A stretch of 64,000 nt of DNA from a bacterium (lineage in GTDB: Bacteria; Hinthialibacterota; Hinthialibacteria; OLB16): NCBI GenBank assembly GCA_022072055.1, contig JAJVIK010000011.1:308597-372596 (forward strand), in the 5' to 3' direction. Shown here in pieces: positions 59,374 through 64,000 of this stretch (positions within the stretch are counted from its first letter, which is position 1; every line of letters begins with the position of its first letter). The notes beneath the pieces were generated by a model. It searched no databases. It was not told the origin of the DNA and was given only the letters and a program-made list of their open reading frames with translations. The translations under genes and the position numbers were made by a program.

Positions 59374-61254
59374 ATGCTCAGGAACTTATTGATGGAACGA
59401 ATCGTGAAGGGGGCCCTGCTCCTGGTCTTGATGTGGCCGATTCGCGTTTTCCCGATGGACACTCCGTACACCCCCGGGCCCGGCAAGTACCCCCGGTTTC
59501 AGGCCAAGGAGGCGGAGCCGGGGCTGACATACGGAAAGGCGGATGGCTTTGAGCTTCCCAAGACGATCCTGTTCAGCCTCAGTCCGGATGAACTTGCGGC
59601 GGACGCCGAGACCTGGATCGACCATGGATTCCAGGCTTTCTTCCTGACCGGCGCCGCCTCCGAATGGTCCGTGGATATCTGGGGAACCGATGGAGAATCG
59701 TGGACCATCGGGAGTTCCGACAAGACCTTTCAGAAGGTGAAGGAGGGCGTGGAAATCTGCCGTCGCCGAGGAGCGGAGGTGTTCCTCACCGTCGCCTTTT
59801 CGCGCTATTTCGAATGGTTCAACGATGTCGCCTGGGGGCGGATCGAAAATAACTTCCGCCAGTTCGCGATCTTCGCGCGCGATACCGGGTGCAAGGGGCT
59901 GGCGCTCGACATCGAGTATGTCTGGCCCCAATACCATTTCTCATGGGACGGTTACACATACGACGGTTATTCGCGAAAGGACTTGGCGGACACGATTCGG
60001 AAGCGCATGACCGGAGTCGCCAAGGCAATCTACGACGAATTCCCGGACATGGTCCTGCTCACCTTCCCGGAGCAGTCCTTCAGCCTGGGGAGCCATGTTC
60101 ACACGGCCTGGATCGAGGAGGCGGCGCGCCGGGATGCTCCCGGCGGAGTCCATCTCTGCACCGAGTACACCTATCGCCGCCCCAACATCCGTTACATGTT
60201 CGGGCACGCTTGCATGAACAACCGGCTGATGCAATCCAAGCTTTCCCAACGCGCTTGGACCTATTGGCGGAACCGATGCTCCATCTCAGCTGGGCTATGG
60301 CCCTTCGGACAGGACCCGGAGGATTATCATGGCGAGGCTCCCAACCTGGACGAATTCCGCCAAGCCTTCGCCGCCTCGCTCATGATGTCCGCGAAGTACA
60401 ACTGGATCTACAGCCACAATCTGCGCCCCTTCATGCTCGGTCGGGACCTTCAGGGCTATGGCGATGAGCGGATGCGCGAGGATTACATGGGAATCATCCG
60501 CGACCGCGCCGTGGTTACGGCTCCCAAATATCTTAAGGTCGCCGCGGATCTGAGGCGAATGGAAGTTCGAGACTTTTCCGATGAGCTCGGATTGGTGGTG
60601 GCCGCGAGTTTTGCCGGACCGCGCGAAGAGGGGGAGGTGGGCTTGTTTCCCAAGGAGGTTTACTCGCCCAGCCTGATCGCCTCCGCCGCCGACTCGATCT
60701 GGAAGCTCGGCCTGCGACTTCAACGTGGCGAAGAGCTCGACCTCAGGAAGGAATTTGGAACCCAGACTCGCTGGCTGCTCGTGGGGCCGTTTGACAACCA
60801 CGAAAAACAAGGCTTCCACTTTGCTTACCCGCCGGAACCGCGCGCGGATCCTCGTCAGGAATACGAAACAGAGCGCGGGAACTTGAAATGGAACCTGTTT
60901 GAAGCTGCCGAGGGGAGAGCCACGGTCAACCTCACCGAGGCGTTCGACCGGACCGAGGAGGTGTGCGCCTATGCCCTCTGCTATGTCTCCTCGGAAACCG
61001 ATCAGGAGGTTCAAATTCGAGTGGGCGCGAACGACTCTTGGAAGCTCTGGGTCGGAGGAGAGCTGCTTCGCGAGTGTCCGGAGGAGGGCCGCATCCTGCT
61101 TGACCGGGAAATCCTCCCCGTGCGCCTTTCCGCCGGCAAGACACCGGTCCTTCTGAAGGTCTGCAACAACAAGAAGGACTGGGGCTTCATTTTCCGGATC
61201 ACGGACTCACGCGGAAAACCGGCGCGGGGACTGAGATACGAGCTGGAGCCTTAA
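59374..61254 (+). CDS. Secreted TIM-barrel protein with C-terminal beta-domain, unknown specificity
   Basis: 626 residues from the ATG at 59374, chosen because GGGAGG lies 9 nt upstream; an ATG at 59365 is too close to it. Hydrophobic leader (LLLVLMWPIRVFPMD). Residues about 45-400 alternate strands and helices with acidic strand ends (KGLALDIEYVWPQY, VLLTFPEQSFSLG, CTEYTYRRPNIRY), like a glycosidase barrel. Residues 450-626 are beta-rich (RWLLVGPFDNH ... RVGANDSWKLWVGGELL), similar to the PA14/jelly-roll part seen in other proteins here. No known family. Possibly a surface glycan hydrolase. Confidence 0.7.
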   Translation: MLRNLLMERIVKGALLLVLMWPIRVFPMDTPYTPGPGKYPRFQAKEAEPGLTYGKADGFELPKTILFSLSPDELAADAETWIDHGFQAFFLTGAASEWSVDIWGTDGESWTIGSSDKTFQKVKEGVEICRRRGAEVFLTVAFSRYFEWFNDVAWGRIENNFRQFAIFARDTGCKGLALDIEYVWPQYHFSWDGYTYDGYSRKDLADTIRKRMTGVAKAIYDEFPDMVLLTFPEQSFSLGSHVHTAWIEEAARRDAPGGVHLCTEYTYRRPNIRYMFGHACMNNRLMQSKLSQRAWTYWRNRCSISAGLWPFGQDPEDYHGEAPNLDEFRQAFAASLMMSAKYNWIYSHNLRPFMLGRDLQGYGDERMREDYMGIIRDRAVVTAPKYLKVAADLRRMEVRDFSDELGLVVAASFAGPREEGEVGLFPKEVYSPSLIASAADSIWKLGLRLQRGEELDLRKEFGTQTRWLLVGPFDNHEKQGFHFAYPPEPRADPRQEYETERGNLKWNLFEAAEGRATVNLTEAFDRTEEVCAYALCYVSSETDQEVQIRVGANDSWKLWVGGELLRECPEEGRILLDREILPVRLSAGKTPVLLKVCNNKKDWGFIFRITDSRGKPARGLRYELEP

Positions 61255-61353
61255 CGGCTCGCCCCCGTGCTCCCCATTCCCGCGCGCCCCAGCCGGGCCC
61301 GCCTCGATTTCACCTCCCACGGGGCGCGGGGAAAGATGGACTGGGAACCAAGT

Positions 61354-62202
61354 TCAAGACCCTAGAACGATTACCGCCGCAAGCGCGATCCGATACCAAC
61401 CGAACACCGCCATCCCATGTCGGTTCAGATAGGAGAGAAAGCCGGTCACCGCGACCCAGGCTGAAATGCAGGCCGCGGCAAATCCCAGCCCAAGCCCCAC
61501 CGCGCCAGTGACCTCAAGGATCGTGTGGCCATCTTTGACCAAGTCGTGGACGGTCGCCCCTCCAAGGGTCGGGATCGCCAGCAAGAAGCTGAACTCCGCC
61601 GCCGCGCGCGGGCTGAAGCCGAGCAGAAGCGCCGCCACAATGGTCATCATCGAGCGGCTGGTTCCCGGCCACATCGCCACGCATTGGGCAAAACCGATCA
61701 AGACGGCGGCCCTTGCGGTCATCGCCCCAAGGGTGAGTCCGGCTTGGCCTTCTGTCCCAGGGGCGGGAGTCTTGTGGAGACGGTGGCGCTCCACCCCCAC
61801 CATGAGAACTCCCCCCGCGGCAAGCGCAGCCACCACCGGCCAGACTCCGAAGAGGTGCTCCTTGATCCAATCCGCCGAGAAGACTCCAATCACGGCGGCG
61901 GGGAGAAACGCCAGAATCAGATGGAATAGGAGGTTCCGACCGACGCGGTCTTTCCCGAGCAGTCCGAAAATCAATGAGGCCATTGTGGCCCGATAGTGGC
62001 CAATCACGGCAAGGAGCGCTCCGGATTGAATCACCACCTCAAAGGCATCCACACCGCGTTTGACGTCGGGGTCTTGGGTGTCGATCCCCAGCCATGCCGC
62101 CGCCAGAATCAGGTGTCCGGTGGAGGAAACCGGGAGAAATTCCGTGAGTCCCTCAACAACGCCCAGGATCAGGGCTTCAACCGGAGAGATGGCTGGATTC
62201 AT
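61354..62202 (-). CDS. uppP: Undecaprenyl-diphosphate phosphatase UppP (BacA)
   Basis: 282 residues from the ATG at 62202. Longer in-frame starts cross the divergent promoter and lack family pattern. Motifs: EGLTEFLPVSSTGHL near the N-terminus and PGTSRSMMTI near residue 190, the two halves of the active site. About eight membrane helices. Recycles undecaprenyl diphosphate for peptidoglycan and surface glycans, in line with the nearby polyprenyl glycosyltransferases. Bacitracin resistance is a known side effect of this family. Confidence 0.97.
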   Translation of the reverse strand: MNPAISPVEALILGVVEGLTEFLPVSSTGHLILAAAWLGIDTQDPDVKRGVDAFEVVIQSGALLAVIGHYRATMASLIFGLLGKDRVGRNLLFHLILAFLPAAVIGVFSADWIKEHLFGVWPVVAALAAGGVLMVGVERHRLHKTPAPGTEGQAGLTLGAMTARAAVLIGFAQCVAMWPGTSRSMMTIVAALLLGFSPRAAAEFSFLLAIPTLGGATVHDLVKDGHTILEVTGAVGLGLGFAAACISAWVAVTGFLSYLNRHGMAVFGWYRIALAAVIVLGS

Positions 62203-62367
62203 GGAGATCTTGTTCCTAACCCAGAACAGGCGCCATTTGAAGGGGAAGCAGGGATGGACCAAGATCACGCCGATTGAGTTCGCCATTCCCTCCCAGTACA
62301 ATTCCTTCCTTGTAGGACGCATTGATCCCTCCAGCCGCCCTTGGAGGGAGTTTCCAAGGAGGCTCCC

Positions 62368-63192
62368 ATGGGCAAGGTCGCGATTGGCATCAACCTCGAA
62401 TTCGTTCGTCATGAGGACAAACCCTTCGAGTGGGGGGTGGAGAAGGCCGCCGAGCTCGGCTACGAGTATGTCGAGCCGATGGTTCACTTGGGGCGTGAGC
62501 TCCTGAGCGAGGCGGGCTATTTCCACAGCGTTTCCATGTGGGATGACCCGCTGCGGTTGCGCCGAGCCTGCGAAACGGCGGGAGTCAAATTGTCCGGTCT
62601 TTCGGCCCATTGCCCTCTCTGCAAGCCCGAGGTGAGCACCGAATACCTGAAGCAAGCCATCCGGTTTGCCGCCGAGGCGGGTGCGCCGGTGATCAATTCC
62701 GATGAAGGCCCGAAGCCCAAGTGGACCACCGAGGATGAGGACCATGTCCTCATGCGCTATGTCCTTAAAGAGGCCTCACTCCTCGCCGAGCCGCGCGGGA
62801 TCCTGATCGGCCTGGAGCCACACCAGCAGTACAGCAAACACCCGGATGGTCTTGATCGCATCTACAGGCTAGTGGATAGCCCGGCCATCGGGATCAACTT
62901 CGACACGGGCAACAGCTATCTTTGCGGGCATGACCCCTATGAGTGGTTGGAGCGAGTGAAAGATCGCCTCGTTCACCTCCACGCCAAGGACATCTCGGTC
63001 CAGCAGTCCGGCGCTGAGCGCGGCAAGGTGACCGGAACCCCGGTGGGCTGCGCTTGCGGCGAGGGGGTGATCGATTGGAAGCGGGTGGTCGATATCTGCA
63101 AGACCGCGCCAAGAGACATCGTGTTTTCAGTCGAATGCGGCACGGTTCCCCAGGCGGAGCGGAGCGTGAAACACTTGAAAGGCCTCTTGTAG
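62368..63192 (+). CDS. Sugar phosphate isomerase/epimerase (xylose-isomerase-like TIM barrel)
   Basis: 274 residues from the ATG at 62368, behind AAGGAGG. AP-endonuclease-2 fold: KVAIGINLEFVRHEDKPFEWGVEKAAELGYEYVE, GLEPHQQYS, GINFDTGNSYLCGHDP, LHAKDI, FSVECGT. The Glu/Asp/His/Glu metal ligands are visible in these four motifs. Such proteins interconvert or dehydrate sugars and inositols and often work with Gfo/Idh/MocA dehydrogenases. No signal peptide, so cytoplasmic. Confidence 0.92.
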   Translation: MGKVAIGINLEFVRHEDKPFEWGVEKAAELGYEYVEPMVHLGRELLSEAGYFHSVSMWDDPLRLRRACETAGVKLSGLSAHCPLCKPEVSTEYLKQAIRFAAEAGAPVINSDEGPKPKWTTEDEDHVLMRYVLKEASLLAEPRGILIGLEPHQQYSKHPDGLDRIYRLVDSPAIGINFDTGNSYLCGHDPYEWLERVKDRLVHLHAKDISVQQSGAERGKVTGTPVGCACGEGVIDWKRVVDICKTAPRDIVFSVECGTVPQAERSVKHLKGLL

Positions 63193-63269
63193 CGTAAACT
63201 GGTTGTCATTTCAGCCGACCCACTGTCCGTAGCCCTGACCTTCGGATATCCTCCCGGCTTGGTAGGATG

Positions 63270-63292
63270 AGGAAGGTGTGCCATTCCTTCCT
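63270..63292. promoter_or_regulatory. Inverted repeat upstream of the last gene
   Basis: AGGAAGG (63270-63276) and CCTTCCT (63286-63292) with a 9-nt spacer, about 28 bp ahead of the GTG start. It could be an operator or an mRNA hairpin near the ribosome site. No partner regulator known. Confidence 0.3.
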
Positions 63293-63319
63293 AAGATTAA
63301 CGGCCGTGGAGACAGGATC

Positions 63320-64000
63320 GTGCTCAAGAGTCCGAACGCTCGTTTGCCCGCCCTCGCGTCGATCTTTCTGTCTTCATTGCTTGACGCGCCTGGTTTCGCC
63401 GCCACGGTCACCGTGGACCGTGGATCTCCCCAGGTTCCCGGGGTGAACTATCATGAGGTCTCCTCGGCCGTGGGCAACTTTCGGAAGGTCGATGTTTGGG
63501 GAAACGGGTCCGGGGACACGGTGCTCATTTCCCAAGGCTCTTACCGGATCGCCAATGAGCTCCTTCCCGGCTTTGTCACCAACAACGATGTGGACGAGGC
63601 CGTTCCAGGAGGAGATGGGACACTGACACTCCGAGCCGCGCCTGGCGCGACTCCGATCATTGCGCTGGATCCCGTCAATCCTGGAGTCCAGTTCTTCTAT
63701 TTCAAGAAGCAGGGGCGCTACATCCTCGAAGGTCTGACCTTTGTCGGTCCGGAGGGGCAACCCAACATCATGGGGGGAACAAACCGGGCCTGTCTGGCCG
63801 CCGACCCCTTTCAGATGGAAGGCGTGGCCATCCGGCTTGAAGTCCGAAACTGCGTGTTCACCAAGAACAACGGCTCCGATGGCGCGGTGATGGACTTTAC
63901 CGGATCCCCGCCGGACAACTCCACGCCGGGGGTCCTTCAGAGGATTCTGTATGTGGGCGATAACCAGTCCGTGGGAACGCTGGATGTTCTGTTCGAGGAC
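63320..64000 (+). CDS. Start of a secreted right-handed beta-helix protein (3' end outside window)
   Basis: 227 codons without stop from the GTG at 63320, with GGAG 8-9 nt upstream. A signal peptide (LPALASIFLSSLLDAPGFAA) leads to ATVTVDRG and then strand-turn repeats: DTVLISQGSYRIANELL, LTLRAAPGATPIIALD, RYILEGLTFVG, RLEVRNCVFTKNNGSDGAVM, GTLDVLFED. This is the DUF1565/pectin-lyase-like style also seen in the secreted protein at 13493. It is open at the window end, so size and activity are unknown. Confidence 0.75.
   Translation, partial: MLKSPNARLPALASIFLSSLLDAPGFAATVTVDRGSPQVPGVNYHEVSSAVGNFRKVDVWGNGSGDTVLISQGSYRIANELLPGFVTNNDVDEAVPGGDGTLTLRAAPGATPIIALDPVNPGVQFFYFKKQGRYILEGLTFVGPEGQPNIMGGTNRACLAADPFQMEGVAIRLEVRNCVFTKNNGSDGAVMDFTGSPPDNSTPGVLQRILYVGDNQSVGTLDVLFED

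Noticed and set aside
62203-62745. In-frame upstream extension of UppP
   Set aside because: It lies over the divergent isomerase gene and its promoter and lacks the family pattern.

Overview
The window reads as a stretch of chromosome from an uncultured, GC-rich, Gram-negative-type bacterium. The mix of genes resembles candidate phyla such as Sumerlaeota or Hydrogenedentota, or PVC relatives: Tat-exported Gfo/Idh/MocA oxidoreductases, a sulfatase, 3-keto-disaccharide hydrolase (DUF1080) and GH29/GH31 glycosidases, parallel beta-helix proteins, and a pseudopilin with a textbook FTLIELL...AIALPNF N-terminus. This placement is inference. There is no rRNA, CRISPR array, prophage or insertion sequence. 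Heme O/A synthesis genes suggest aerobic respiration, and the RND pump and lipoprotein adaptor indicate a cell envelope with an outer membrane.

Layout. 1-4.5 kb holds carbohydrate enzymes: an esterase/alpha-L-fucosidase fusion and a frameshifted GH31. 4.5-6.3 kb holds DUF1080, tRNA-Ser(UGA) with its promoter, and a VapBC-type toxin-antitoxin pair. 6.4-23.3 kb is one long minus-strand block: an unknown secreted TIM-barrel protein, sulfatase, pectate-lyase-like protein, oxidoreductase, pseudopilin, a secreted beta-helix protein, a BlaR1-like protease with a beta-helix sensor, a BlaI-like repressor, and an RND efflux pump with adaptor. 23.5-32 kb holds a PhyH dioxygenase, a HEAT protein, an oxidoreductase, a nuclease-like protein overlapping recF, a broken PIN gene and two unknown proteins. 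32-36 kb holds a GT2, a B12/radical-SAM enzyme, a DUF4432 epimerase-like protein and a HAD phosphatase. 38.2-43.9 kb is a tightly coupled minus-strand chain (heme A synthase, TPR/pseudo-peptidase, ArgJ with an extra N-domain, ABC ATPase), divergent from heme O synthase. 45-53.5 kb holds a zinc-ribbon membrane protein, an unknown glycosidase-like protein, UbiE/MenG, a GAF/HD-GYP phosphodiesterase, a radical SAM enzyme, a GT2 and an orphan ABC ATPase. 53.5-64 kb holds argC, feoA-feoB with a 52-residue Cys-rich partner, a GT-C membrane protein, an unknown secreted protein, uppP, a sugar isomerase-like protein and the start of another secreted protein.

Most interesting system (13.5-18.95 kb). A BlaI-family repressor overlaps by 4 bp a 947-residue BlaR1-like M56 metalloprotease. 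Instead of a penicillin-binding sensor, the protease carries a long periplasmic beta-helix. That helix is collinear, almost without gaps, with the secreted beta-helix protein encoded just downstream. The repressor's promoter (TTGACA-N17-TAGTAT) is flanked by two matching operators, GCGAA-N4-TTCGC: one abuts the -35 and one covers the expected start site. I read this as a self-regulated envelope or polysaccharide sensing circuit built on BlaI/BlaR1 logic, in which the sensor domain and a secreted protein are paralogues. Collinearity and operators are visible directly; ligand and targets are inference.

There are several broken or odd genes: GH31 broken at a C-run, a PIN toxin gene broken by a 37-bp tandem duplication, a peptidase fold lacking HExxH, and an ArgJ with about 175 extra N-terminal residues.
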